From assembly GCF_900167225.1 (NCBI RefSeq), contig NZ_FUXH01000004.1, forward strand, positions 62,001 through 126,000: a DNA stretch of 64,000 bases, in the 5' to 3' direction. This DNA is from Porphyromonas crevioricanis. GTDB taxonomy: Bacteria; Bacteroidota; Bacteroidia; Bacteroidales; Porphyromonadaceae. Shown here one piece after another: positions 45,057 to 53,552 of the stretch; positions within the stretch are counted from its first letter, which is position 1, and each line of letters begins with the position of its first letter. The notes beneath the pieces were generated by a model that saw nothing but the letters and a program-made list of their open reading frames with translations, was not told the origin of the DNA and did not search any database. The position numbers were made by a program, and so were the translations under genes.

Positions 45057-45276
45057 ATAATAGTAGTAACATTGATATGTAAAGTCACCCCATCCTTTAT
45101 ATCGAGGAGCTACTGCAACACCTTACACTGGGCATTTGCATTTGTCTTGGAGGTTATTCTCGGCTGACATTTGACCTACCACATGACTGGCTACAACAAA
45201 AGCAGCCATAGTCAAAAGGCCTCGTGCGGCAATCTTCCCTTAGTCTTATGCAGGAGATGACAATCGCACAAAGGTA
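45057..45276 (-). promoter_or_regulatory. ricT promoter and long leader
   Basis: On the minus strand TACCTTTG at 45269-45276 is a perfect -7 element, with a poor -33. It predicts a leader of about 200 bases for ricT, with no clear gene or terminator inside. A long leader could carry regulatory structure, but I found no strong hairpin. Confidence 0.45.
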
Positions 45277-45488
45277 AGAATTATTAGAGGCCTTCGTGAG
45301 ATCCGAATTATAGAGATTTGTCTCTCAAACATCATCCAAGAACAAAGGTCTTCACTTGTCTTATCACCTCAAAAAGGAGATTTGACAGACACAAAATGAA
45401 CTTGAAAAGGGTAAAATTTCTACATTCACCGAGTGAACAGTTATTACCCAGAATATTGACAAACAAAACTTGCTCGGAACGTAAGTCT

Positions 45489-45836
45489 ATGAAACCGGAA
45501 ACGACAAATATCCTACTCCTCGTCACTTGTCTCATCTACACAGTCTTGATCATTGCAGGAGCTTTGATCACTCACATGGAAGATGGGTTGAACCATTACG
45601 GATTTGTTCTTCTAATGCTACCCACCTGCATCATTCCATGGCTAATATATGTACCCTATAAAGCACCCCAAATAATAGGAGTTGTACTTGCCCTGATGGC
45701 TGTATTAGGATTGAGGTCTTGCCTAAACTACGAGTTTCCCAGAGTATGGGAAAAGGGAGACTTCTATTTTATATCATTGATGATCCTTCTCCTTTGGACT
45801 GTTGTAGCAAGGGTCCTCCTTTGGATTCAAAAATGA
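45489..45836 (+). CDS. Small integral membrane protein, unknown
   Basis: From the ATG at 45489 this gives 115 residues with four hydrophobic helices: NILLLVTCLIYTVLIIAGAL, FVLLMLPTCIIPWLIYV, IIGVVLALMAVLGL and FYFISLMILLLWTVVARVL. I recognise no family. The open frame extends upstream to 45318, but those 57 residues are basic and unlike a membrane protein N-terminus, so the later start is preferred. It stands alone between ricT and a gene-free, palindrome-rich segment. It may be a lineage-specific gene. Confidence 0.6.
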   Translation: MKPETTNILLLVTCLIYTVLIIAGALITHMEDGLNHYGFVLLMLPTCIIPWLIYVPYKAPQIIGVVLALMAVLGLRSCLNYEFPRVWEKGDFYFISLMILLLWTVVARVLLWIQK

Positions 45837-46114
45837 CAAAAAGCTAACCGACAACAACATATAGGAGAGGTCGATCATTTTTCTCCTCTCTATCTTCCCC
45901 AAGGGAAGGAGACATGAACTCTCTCCTCTCCTAAGAAAGATGTGCACATAGTCCTCAATAGGATTCATACCAATCTCTCAACCTCTGCCCCACCCTCTTC
46001 TAAACCTGGTGTGTTTTGTAAAATTTTAGTCGCATAAAAATTAGGGAAACGGAGGGGAAAGGACTTGTTGTCAATGAGAAAATCAGACCCTTTTTATCGG
46101 CTTTGTATAGGTCT

Positions 46115-46145
46115 TTCAGAATGCCCTATTCATCGGCGTTCTGAA
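46115..46145. repeat. Hairpin repeat
   Basis: TTCAGAATGCC pairs with GGCGTTCTGAA over 11 positions with one G-T wobble and a 9-base loop. Confidence 0.6.
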
Positions 46146-46172
46146 GAGGTCGAATTTCTCTCCTGAGAGAAA

Positions 46173-46242
46173 TTTTGCTAACACAGGAGAAAAAAATAAT
46201 TTCCTCAGGAGAGAATTTTCGTTCTCTCCCGTGTTAGCAAAA
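46173..46242. repeat. Long inverted repeat enclosing a second hairpin
   Basis: Arms TTTTGCTAACACAGGAGA (46173-46190) and TCTCCCGTGTTAGCAAAA (46225-46242) match at 17 of 18 positions with a 34-base spacer. Within and overlapping it, GGAGAGAA (46208-46215) pairs with TTCTCTCC (46222-46229). The alternatives are mutually exclusive in part, since TCTCC is shared. The second arm is followed by six A, not T, on the plus strand. Confidence 0.65.
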
Positions 46243-46574
46243 AACGACTCCCCTCAGCATAAAAAAGGCGAGAGAAAATCCTACTAAAATCTTACAACTT
46301 GGGCATAAAAATGCAGCTAAAAAAGATACTTAACAATACAGAAATAAACAAAAGATTGTATATAAGGATCCAGAAGAAGTGTTTCAAAGGCTCGGTAGAG
46401 CTTGTGCAACAGTCTCTCTCTCCGCATGGCAATGGCTGCTGTGTACTAATGGAAGTACATCAAGGTTCCGAGTGAGATTGTATTTATGCACTTAACATCG
46501 ATCTCTCTGATGTTTAGTAAACCATAGCACTCAAATAACTGGACAATTTCAAGAAGTATATAGAGCAAAAAAGT

Positions 46575-46582
46575 TACCTTTG
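46575..46582 (+). promoter_or_regulatory. -7 element TACCTTTG for the SPOR-protein operon
   Basis: A perfect TAnnTTTG lies 57 bases before the ATG at 46640; a clear -33 TTTG is lacking. It probably starts the transcript running through folP, cdaA, the prenyltransferase and the HAD gene. Confidence 0.6.
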
Positions 46583-46639
46583 TCTTCGTACAAAGTTTGG
46601 TATCAAGTAAGCTGACCAAACGCATCACAAATAAAAACC

Positions 46640-47629
46640 ATGTCTCACCTCAGATTATCAGAACACATCAATAAGTGCCTCTCTCAGCATGCCTGTGTTG
46701 CTATACCAGAGATAGGAGGCTTTGTATTGGAAACAATACCCGCCAGATACGATGAGCAAGAGAATCGGGCTTACCCTCCCGGACAGGAATTACACTTCAA
46801 TGCAGCCATACGACATCGAGACGGATTGCTTGAGACTCTTTATGCAACGACTTTTGGTGTTTCTCTCAGACGGGCACGTATGATGTTGGACGAGGATGTC
46901 AAAGCCCTGCGTTCGGAACTGGTAAGCAAACGAAGTACAGAAATCAACAGCATCGGAAAATTGAGCTTGAGTGATGAAGGTTTGGTAAGCTTCTCCTCTG
47001 ATATGTCCGAGAAACGGCAGCACCCTGATGCCTACGGCTTATTCCCGGCATCTCTTCCTCTGCTACAGACTTCTATCTCCTCCTTATCCCCAGCACCAAA
47101 CAAGTCGGAGAAGTACTATTACCTCCCCATACATCGTAATGTGCCGGGTATTGCAGCCGCTGTGCTTCTCTTTACAGCTCTACTTTTTCTTCCCATTCGC
47201 ACTACTTCTTCCAGACAGAACTGTGAAGCCGGATTCATACCGACAGAACTGGTGGCTGGTAAAGTTTGGAGTCAATACGATAAGCAATCAGGCAACAGTC
47301 AGGCAACAGAAACAGAACCGGAAGAGCCAACAACAAAGATGCCGGAGGTCGAAGATTTTGCTCGCGTAGCAGAACTCCCGATGGTGGAGAAAGAGCATAT
47401 CACAGGGCCAGCCTACTTTGTCGTTATAGGAAGTTTCCGTACAGAAGAGCAAGTAAGGGAGTTTGTTTCTGGCCGGAAAGAAAAGTTCTCCAAACAATCC
47501 GGTGTAATCAAGGACAAACGCTGGTATCGAGTTTATTCCGAAATGTTCTCGTCTTCCGGAGACGCCTATACAGCTTCAACAAGGGCCAAAGGTGAAGCCT
47601 GGGTGTTTGAGGTGAAAGAAAAGAAATAA
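46640..47629 (+). CDS. HU-CCDC81 and SPOR domain-containing protein
   Basis: The 329-residue protein combines two HU-like CCDC81 domains at the N-terminus (HINKCLSQHACVAIPEIGGFVLE, and VSKRSTEINSIGKLSLSDEGLVSF) with a single membrane helix (GIAAAVLLFTALLFLP, about 182) and a periplasmic C-terminal SPOR domain (YFVVIGSFRTEEQVREFVSG). SPOR domains bind denuded peptidoglycan at the division septum. An HU-like cytosolic end joined to a wall-binding end could link nucleoid and septum (inference). It is first in an operon with folP 6 bases downstream. Confidence 0.87.
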   Translation: MSHLRLSEHINKCLSQHACVAIPEIGGFVLETIPARYDEQENRAYPPGQELHFNAAIRHRDGLLETLYATTFGVSLRRARMMLDEDVKALRSELVSKRSTEINSIGKLSLSDEGLVSFSSDMSEKRQHPDAYGLFPASLPLLQTSISSLSPAPNKSEKYYYLPIHRNVPGIAAAVLLFTALLFLPIRTTSSRQNCEAGFIPTELVAGKVWSQYDKQSGNSQATETEPEEPTTKMPEVEDFARVAELPMVEKEHITGPAYFVVIGSFRTEEQVREFVSGRKEKFSKQSGVIKDKRWYRVYSEMFSSSGDAYTASTRAKGEAWVFEVKEKK

Positions 47630-47635
47630 AGATCC

Positions 47636-48487
47636 ATGCAGCATCTTACAATCAATCTTCGAGGGCAGCTGGTAGATTTGTCTCATCCTCGAGTGATGGG
47701 GATCATAAATGTTACCCCGGACTCTTTTTACACCGGCAGTCGTATCAAAGGAGAAGAGGCAATCCGAAAGAGAATAGAAGAGATTGTATCTGAAGGAGGA
47801 AGTTTCATTGATGTTGGCGGATACAGCTCCAGACAGGATGCCCCGGAAGTGTCTCCTCAAGATGAAATCAATCGTCTCAAACCTACACTCAAAATACTAC
47901 GAGACGAATACCCGTCTTTGCTAGTTTCGGTCGATACTTTCCGGGCGGATATCGCCCGAATGTGTGTAGAGGAGTATGGTGCACACATGATCAACGACAT
48001 ATCTGGGGGAGACCTAGATCCAAAAATGTATAGCACTGTGGCCGAGTTGGGAGTGCCCTACATTTTGATGCATATGAAAGGTACACCGAAGATAATGCAG
48101 CAGCTCTGTCAATATCGGGATATTGCATTGGAAGTACTTGATTATTTCGTGGAACGAGTAGGCAAACTTCGAGAGTTAGACGTGAAAGACATCATACTTG
48201 ATCCCGGCTACGGTTTTGCCAAAACATTGGAGCAAAATTACGAGCTGATGTCCCGACAGCGAGAAGTTTGTGACCCTTTGGAGCTGCCAGTACTGGTGGG
48301 TATTTCTCGCAAAAGTATGATCTATCGACTATTGGGCTGCTCAGCTGATGACTCCCTTAATGGGACGAGTATTCTTAATACTTATGCACTATTGCAGGGG
48401 GCACATATCTTGCGTGTACATGACGTGCGGCAAGCTGTAGAAGCAGTGCGTATTGTGTCTCAATTACAAAAAGCAACCACCACCTAA
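47636..48487 (+). CDS. folP: Dihydropteroate synthase
   Basis: FolP condenses hydroxymethyl-dihydropterin diphosphate with p-aminobenzoate, the step after FolK (30192-30710). It is the sulfonamide target. The 283-residue TIM barrel has the signatures GIINVTPDSFYTG, FIDVGGYSSR, VSVDTFRADIAR, INDISGG, LDPGYGFAKTLEQNYEL and VGISRKSMI. Length is normal. It is followed 11 bases later by cdaA, a folP-cdaA order common in Bacteroidota. Confidence 0.96.
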   Translation: MQHLTINLRGQLVDLSHPRVMGIINVTPDSFYTGSRIKGEEAIRKRIEEIVSEGGSFIDVGGYSSRQDAPEVSPQDEINRLKPTLKILRDEYPSLLVSVDTFRADIARMCVEEYGAHMINDISGGDLDPKMYSTVAELGVPYILMHMKGTPKIMQQLCQYRDIALEVLDYFVERVGKLRELDVKDIILDPGYGFAKTLEQNYELMSRQREVCDPLELPVLVGISRKSMIYRLLGCSADDSLNGTSILNTYALLQGAHILRVHDVRQAVEAVRIVSQLQKATTT

Positions 48488-48498
48488 AAACTGGAGCT

Positions 48499-49266
48499 AT
48501 GTGGCTGTCATTCTCTTTCAAAGACTTTGTAGACATACTCTTAGTAGCCCTTTTTATCTACTATACCTACTATATACTCCGAAATTCTGGCAGTAAAGCC
48601 CTGTTTTTGGGGATTATCTTCTTTATCATCTTGTGGATCTTCATCTCTCAGATGCTTCAGATGAGAGTCATGGGAGCTATACTTGACAAGTTTATCAATG
48701 TAGGATTCTTTGTTCTGGTTATCATTTTCCAAGATGAGATACGCAAATTCCTTGCGACATTAGGCTCAACCAAGAAATGGAGAATATTCAATCACTTTTT
48801 TTACAGAGATCGCAGGGTCAAGAAACAAGAAGAACGCAAATGGGTTGCCCCCGTGGTATTGGCGTGTATGAATATGTCACGCAAAAAGACTGGAGCTCTC
48901 ATTGCCATACAGCAAGGGATGGATCTCACCCCATACGAACATACGGGTGAGCGGTTTCGATCTGAGATTACAGCCCGGCTGATCGAAAATATATTCTTCA
49001 AAAATAGTCCTCTGCACGATGGAGCTATGATCATTGCCGACAATGAGATAAAGGCCGCCGGCTGTATCTTACCGGTTTCTTCAACCACGGACTTAAACAA
49101 AGATCTGGGGTTACGGCACAGAGCCGCACTCGGATTATCTCAAGAAACAGATGCCAAGGTGATCATAATAAGTGAGGAAAGAGGGAAAATTTCAATTGCA
49201 TTTAGAGGAGAGGTGAAAGTGGATATTTCCAGTGAGGAACTTCAGGAACTGCTAATGAGCGATTAG
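48499..49266 (+). CDS. cdaA: Diadenylate cyclase CdaA
   Basis: CdaA makes the second messenger c-di-AMP from two ATP at the membrane. The 255-residue protein has three N-terminal helices (about residues 5-80) and the DisA_N domain with the catalytic motifs DGAMIIADNEI (DGA) and GLRHRAALGLS (RHR). Length and layout match CdaA. The usual CdaA regulator CdaR/YbbR is not adjacent. c-di-AMP often controls potassium and osmolyte balance and cell-wall state. Confidence 0.95.
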   Translation: MWLSFSFKDFVDILLVALFIYYTYYILRNSGSKALFLGIIFFIILWIFISQMLQMRVMGAILDKFINVGFFVLVIIFQDEIRKFLATLGSTKKWRIFNHFFYRDRRVKKQEERKWVAPVVLACMNMSRKKTGALIAIQQGMDLTPYEHTGERFRSEITARLIENIFFKNSPLHDGAMIIADNEIKAAGCILPVSSTTDLNKDLGLRHRAALGLSQETDAKVIIISEERGKISIAFRGEVKVDISSEELQELLMSD

Positions 49267-49281
49267 CCGGAGAAAACTTTC

Positions 49282-50166
49282 ATGAAAGACTCAATCAAAT
49301 TGATAAGGCCTCAGCAGTGGATAAAGAACCTTTTCGTCTTGCTGCCAGCTTTTTTTGGTCATGAAATTCTTTTTCCAAAAGTTTGGGGAAGATTGGGTAT
49401 CCTTTTCTTTGCCTTTTCTTTTGCCTCCAGTGCCATCTATGTCTTTAATGATATCTATGACAGGCAATCTGATCGCAACCATCCAAAGAAACGGTATAGG
49501 CCCATAGCTTCGGGCAAGGTGTCTTTAGTTCAGGCCTATATATTGTGTGGGGTTTTGCTATTGGGGAGCCTCTCTCTAATGTTGCTTCCTCCTTACGAAG
49601 ACTCAAGATGGCAAATTGCGACACTGATTGTGGGAAGTTATGTACTGATCAACATAGTTTACTCTCTATGGGGAAAACATTGGCCCGTGTTGGATGCCTT
49701 TTTTGTCGCAGCAGGCTTCGTCCTTAGAGTAGAAGCGGGAGGAGCTGCAGCCTATACAGAAGTGTCTCACTGGCTCTTTTTGATGATCTTGTTTCTCTCT
49801 CTACTCTTAGCATTTGGTAAAAGACAGGAAGACCTTAAGCTCGCAACGGGGCGAAATGAAACTTCTCGCCCCGTGGTAAAGCACTACTCTCCAGCCTTTC
49901 TTCAGTCTATTTTTTCCACAATATCAGCCATCCTGATTGTTCTTTATACGCTCTATTGTTTGGATAATGCAACAATGGAGCAACATAGTCCATACCTATA
50001 CACTTCTATTCCATTGGTAGCATTGGGATTGATATACTACCTGCGTGCGGTGATTGTGGAAGGCAAGTATTATAACCCCACCGAAATGCTATACAAGGAT
50101 CGTGGCTTACAAATCATTGTCCTATGTTGGGGATTTCTCTTTTTTCTTCTCTCTTATGTCTTCTGA
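49282..50166 (+). CDS. UbiA-family polyprenyl-phosphate phosphoribosyltransferase-like
   Basis: The 294-residue membrane protein has about eight helices and UbiA motif I as NDIYDRQSD (residues 56-64) with HPKKRYRPIASG after it. This pattern is closest to decaprenyl-phosphate phosphoribosyltransferase (mycobacterial Rv3806c), which joins phosphoribosyl pyrophosphate to a polyprenyl phosphate. The opening KLIRPQQWIKNLFVLLPAFF also fits that family. The next gene, a HAD phosphatase, overlaps by 11 bases. Together they could make prenyl-phosphoribose (inference). No DprE-like epimerase genes are seen. Confidence 0.8.
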   Translation: MKDSIKLIRPQQWIKNLFVLLPAFFGHEILFPKVWGRLGILFFAFSFASSAIYVFNDIYDRQSDRNHPKKRYRPIASGKVSLVQAYILCGVLLLGSLSLMLLPPYEDSRWQIATLIVGSYVLINIVYSLWGKHWPVLDAFFVAAGFVLRVEAGGAAAYTEVSHWLFLMILFLSLLLAFGKRQEDLKLATGRNETSRPVVKHYSPAFLQSIFSTISAILIVLYTLYCLDNATMEQHSPYLYTSIPLVALGLIYYLRAVIVEGKYYNPTEMLYKDRGLQIIVLCWGFLFFLLSYVF

Positions 50167-50800
50167 TTCTTTTGATAAAAAGGACTTACGTCCAACATTG
50201 GCAATATTTGATTTCGATGGAACTCTTATCCGGAGAGATAGTTTTCTCCTATTTCTAAAGTATGGACTGGGCATTTTCGGAACACTTCGCCACCTGCCCT
50301 ATTTCTGTTTATGCTTTTTAAGATTCAAACAAGGAGTCTTGTCTGCCAAGCAAGCAAAGGAGCTAATGCTACGTCCCATAATAAAGGGGAAAAGAGCTGA
50401 AGAATTGAATCTCCTTTGTGAGCAGTTTGTTATTCAACAATTACATAGAATAGAGAGAAAAGAAGCTATACTTGCTCTCTGCAGACATCAAGAATTGGGG
50501 CATCGCATTTGTATCGTTTCTGCCTCTCCTATCGACTGGATCATTCCTTGGGCTAAAACAAAAGGAATAGACCTTGTAATTGGAGCAAAGCTGGAGCAGG
50601 CAGGACAGATTGTCACTGGCCGGTTAAATGGCCCTAACTGCAATAAAAAGGAGAAGATACGCTACCTACAGCATTACATCCCAAACTTCGAGACGAGATA
50701 CCGATGCTATGCATATGGAGATTCAAACGGGGATCAGGATTTGCTCAATATAGTGGACATACCTCAGTACAGGAAGTTTGATATAAATCTCATCTCATAA
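50156..50800 (+). CDS. HAD-IB family phosphatase
   Basis: The 214-residue protein is a SerB-like HAD hydrolase. Motif I is FDFDGTLIRRDSF, motif II is IVSASPIDWI, and motif IV is YGDSNGDQDLL. HAD-IB members include phosphoserine phosphatase and phospholipid-linked phosphatases. Because it overlaps the prenyltransferase gene, removal of the 5-phosphate from a prenyl-phosphoribose phosphate is the most likely job (inference). The start at 50156 is chosen since the extension to 50054 lies within the upstream gene. Confidence 0.84.
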   Translation: MSSDSFDKKDLRPTLAIFDFDGTLIRRDSFLLFLKYGLGIFGTLRHLPYFCLCFLRFKQGVLSAKQAKELMLRPIIKGKRAEELNLLCEQFVIQQLHRIERKEAILALCRHQELGHRICIVSASPIDWIIPWAKTKGIDLVIGAKLEQAGQIVTGRLNGPNCNKKEKIRYLQHYIPNFETRYRCYAYGDSNGDQDLLNIVDIPQYRKFDINLIS

Positions 50801-50812
50801 CTCTTATGAGAT
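50792..50812 (+). terminator. Hairpin at the end of the HAD gene
   Basis: ATCTCATAA and TTATGAGAT pair perfectly over 9 bases with a 3-base loop. The stop codon lies in the first arm. A T-rich CATTTTAT follows, so it may act as a weak terminator. Confidence 0.5.
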
Positions 50813-50842
50813 CATTTTATAGCTCTTTGGCTAAATACAGAA

Positions 50843-50877
50843 GCCGACTGCCACTCCATTGCTGCGTGACGGTCGGC
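50843..50877 (-). terminator. Hairpin after the crotonase gene
   Basis: GCCGACTGCCAC and GTGACGGTCGGC pair at most positions (one mismatch and one wobble). It lies 46 bases past the crotonase stop on the minus strand, with a T-rich but broken run after it. Confidence 0.5.
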
Positions 50878-50922
50878 CGAAGAGGCTCTACACCCCAAAT
50901 TTGGGAGATACTTACTCCTTGG

Positions 50923-51699
50923 TTATTCAAAATTGGGCTTTCGCTTTTCCAAGAAAGCCGTCATACCTTCTTTCTGATCAGGATGAGCAAAAGTGTGGGC
51001 AAAGAGATTTTGTTCTATCGTGATAGCGGTATCAATATCTGTCTGCCCCCCCTTGTTGATCGCCTCCTTAGCTGCCATTATGGCCGATCTGCTTTTAGAC
51101 GCAATCTTCTCAGCCATTTGTCGGGCTGCATCAAGGAGTTCTTCGGGAGCTACAACCTTATTCACCAAACCTATACTGAGGGCTTCTTTAGCATCAATCA
51201 CATCGGCTGTATAGATCAACTCTTTTGCCTTTGGTTCGCCTATCAGACGAGACATTCTTTGCGTTCCGCTAAAGCCGGGAGGAATTCCTAATCCAACTTC
51301 AGGCTGTCCAAATTTTGCTTTATTGGAGGCAATTCGTATATCGCAAGCCATGGCGAGTTCACATCCTCCTCCTAAAGCAAATCCATTGATTGCCGCAATC
51401 ACTGGAAATGGGAGCATCTCTATCCGTCTGAAAACTCCAGATCCGTTGATAGCATAGGCCTTGGCTTGCATGGGAGTCATCTGACTCATTTCCTTTATAT
51501 CTGCGCCGGCAACAAAAGCCCTGCCACTGCCTGTAATAACGAGAACATGCACAGAGCTATCGATCTCCAATTCAGCCACAACTTGTCTCAACTCCCCGAG
51601 TAAGTCGGAGGAAAGCGCATTGAGCGTTTCCGGATGATTGATAGAGAGGAAGACTATGCCTCCCTCTCTATTCAATATAAGATGTTGATAATCTGCCAT
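50923..51699 (-). CDS. Enoyl-CoA hydratase/crotonase family protein
   Basis: Crotonases hydrate crotonyl-CoA to 3-hydroxybutyryl-CoA or act in reverse. The 258-residue chain has the oxyanion-hole segments AFVAGADIKEM and GFALGGGCELAMACD, with the first catalytic Glu in CELA and the second in the PEVGLGIPPGF block. Length is canonical. It is the last gene of the kam-bcd-etf run, 21 bases after etfA. It should interconvert crotonyl-CoA and 3-hydroxybutyryl-CoA in butyrate metabolism. Confidence 0.9.
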   Translation of the reverse strand: MADYQHLILNREGGIVFLSINHPETLNALSSDLLGELRQVVAELEIDSSVHVLVITGSGRAFVAGADIKEMSQMTPMQAKAYAINGSGVFRRIEMLPFPVIAAINGFALGGGCELAMACDIRIASNKAKFGQPEVGLGIPPGFSGTQRMSRLIGEPKAKELIYTADVIDAKEALSIGLVNKVVAPEELLDAARQMAEKIASKSRSAIMAAKEAINKGGQTDIDTAITIEQNLFAHTFAHPDQKEGMTAFLEKRKPNFE

Positions 51700-51720
51700 A
51701 AAAACAGAATAAACAGTTCC

Positions 51721-52737
51721 TTAAGCCTTTGTTTTTGCCTGTTCTGCTTGCAATTTGGCTGTGAGAACAGGAATAATCTTGTGCAAATCTCCTACAATAC
51801 CCAAGTCTGAGACTTGGAATATCGGAGCGAACTTATCTTTGTTGATTGCAATGATATACTCAGACTCTTCCATGCCGGCCAAATGCTGGATGGCTCCAGA
51901 AATACCACAAGCCAAATAGAGGTCAGGGCGAACCGTCTTACCTGTCTGACCCACTTGTCTATCATGAGGGATCAAACCTGCGTCAACCATGGCTCTTGAA
52001 GAAGACACCTCAGCATTCAAGCACAAAGACAATGCCTCAAGCTTTTCGAAGCCATCTGTCGTACCAACTCCACGACCACCACTGACAAGTACATGTGCTT
52101 CGGTGATATCGATCTTGTTCTTGTCTTCGATAACCTTCTTGATCAACTTTACCTTGAACTTAGATTCATCGAAAGGTACAGTAACCTTTACAACTTCACC
52201 GGAACGGCTATAGTCGCGTTCTTTTTGACGCATCACACCGGGGCGTACTGTGGACATCTGAGGACGATGTTCCTTACTTACAATTGTGGCCATCAAATTG
52301 CCACCAAAAGCAGGACGAGTCATTAACAAGCCACGATCTTCACCGACCTCCAGCGAAGTGCAGTCTGCAGTGAGACCGCAAAGCAAGCGAGCCGAAAGAC
52401 GAGGCCCCAAGTCGCGGCCGATAGTCGTTGCACCAACAAGTACGATCTCAGGCTTATTCTCGGTGATCAAGTGAGCAATAGCTTGTGCATAGGGCTCTGT
52501 GATATAATCCTTTAGGCAGGGTTCATCCACAACCAATACTCTATCGGCACCAGCTGCGATGAGTTCTTTTTCCAACCCTTCAAGTCCATGCCCGAGCAAA
52601 AGAGCCGTTACTTTTTCATTTATGCTATCAGCGAGCTCTCTAGCCTTACCGATAAGCTCGAAAGCCACGTTTTGAACTACGCCGGCACGCTGCTCGGCGA
52701 AGACCATTATTCCTTTATAGTCAGCTTTGTTTATCAT
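51721..52737 (-). CDS. etfA: Electron transfer flavoprotein alpha subunit
   Basis: EtfA with EtfB accepts electrons from, or passes them to, acyl-CoA dehydrogenase, and in anaerobes may bifurcate electrons to ferredoxin. The 338-residue chain has the C-terminal FAD domain with HDRQVGQTGKTVRPDLYLACGIS and IVGDLHKIIP. The N-terminal adenine-nucleotide-like domain has LLGHGLEGLEKELIAAGADRV. It follows etfB by 14 bases, in the usual B-A order. Confidence 0.95.
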   Translation of the reverse strand: MINKADYKGIMVFAEQRAGVVQNVAFELIGKARELADSINEKVTALLLGHGLEGLEKELIAAGADRVLVVDEPCLKDYITEPYAQAIAHLITENKPEIVLVGATTIGRDLGPRLSARLLCGLTADCTSLEVGEDRGLLMTRPAFGGNLMATIVSKEHRPQMSTVRPGVMRQKERDYSRSGEVVKVTVPFDESKFKVKLIKKVIEDKNKIDITEAHVLVSGGRGVGTTDGFEKLEALSLCLNAEVSSSRAMVDAGLIPHDRQVGQTGKTVRPDLYLACGISGAIQHLAGMEESEYIIAINKDKFAPIFQVSDLGIVGDLHKIIPVLTAKLQAEQAKTKA

Positions 52738-52751
52738 ATTGGTAAGAGCTA

Positions 52752-53540
52752 TTAGATGATGAATTTCTCTTTAAGTTTTTGGAGTATAAGTTCTGCAGCC
52801 TCTTCAGGTGTAAGTTCTTCATGCAAAGTACCCATCGCTTTAGCTCCCTTGGTGAAAGCCTTCTTCACACTGGTAGGAGAACCTTTCAGGCCCAAACGCT
52901 CAGGATCCACCTGAATAGAATTGCTATCCCAAACTTCTACATCCTTCTCATAGGCCTCCATGATGCCACGCATTCTCATGTAACGAGGCTGGTTTGCAGT
53001 CGCCAAAAGAGTAAGCATACAAGGCATATCTACACTGAGGATCTCATGCCCCTCTTCTGTACTCTTGCGCACAGTAAGGGTTTTGCAGCCATCATATTCA
53101 GCTTCTTCTACATAGGTAATTTGTGGCAAATCGAGTTGTTCGGCGATTTGGGGACCAACCTGAGCCGTATCTCCATCTATAGCCTGACGACCAGCCAGGA
53201 TAATATCATAGTCGATATTACGGATAGCTTGCGTGATAGTATAACTTGTAGCCAAAGTGTCTGCACCTCCAAATTTACGGTCACTCAGCAAGATGGCTCG
53301 GTCTACACCCATTGCGTAAGCTTCACGCAATACTGCCTCAGCCTGAGGAGGTCCCATGGTAATTACTGTAACATGAGCTGCAAACTTGTCTTTCAGACGC
53401 AGGGCCTGCTCCAGGGCTCCCTTGTCATCAGGGTTCATAATACTGGGTACACCCTCGCGAATAAGCGTTCCCTTCACCGGATCGAGTTTAATCTCTGTGG
53501 TATCGGGAACTTGCTTTATACATACTACAATCTTGAGCAT
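52752..53540 (-). CDS. etfB: Electron transfer flavoprotein beta subunit
   Basis: The 262-residue EtfB partners EtfA downstream. Visible family blocks are KIVVCIKQVPDT at the N-terminus, GALEQALRLKD, ADTLATSYTITQAI and LAGRQAIDGDTAQVGPQIAEQL, and the tail KPVKKAFTKG-like region. It binds AMP or FAD depending on subgroup. The GRQAIDGDTAQVGP motif fits the FAD-binding, bifurcating-type EtfB found next to butyryl-CoA dehydrogenases, but this is not decisive. It begins 13 bases after the dehydrogenase. Confidence 0.95.
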   Translation of the reverse strand: MLKIVVCIKQVPDTTEIKLDPVKGTLIREGVPSIMNPDDKGALEQALRLKDKFAAHVTVITMGPPQAEAVLREAYAMGVDRAILLSDRKFGGADTLATSYTITQAIRNIDYDIILAGRQAIDGDTAQVGPQIAEQLDLPQITYVEEAEYDGCKTLTVRKSTEEGHEILSVDMPCMLTLLATANQPRYMRMRGIMEAYEKDVEVWDSNSIQVDPERLGLKGSPTSVKKAFTKGAKAMGTLHEELTPEEAAELILQKLKEKFII

Positions 53541-53552
53541 ATTGTGTGGCTT

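Larger units (their letters stand above)
45837..46574. other. Gene-free segment with dense inverted repeats
   Basis: About 740 bases without a credible gene. Between 46115 and 46242 at least four overlapping inverted repeats occur (46115-46145, 46153-46173, 46173-46242, 46208-46229). The rest shows only short ORFs without protein character. It could be a degenerate repeat element or encode a structured RNA. Confidence 0.5.
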
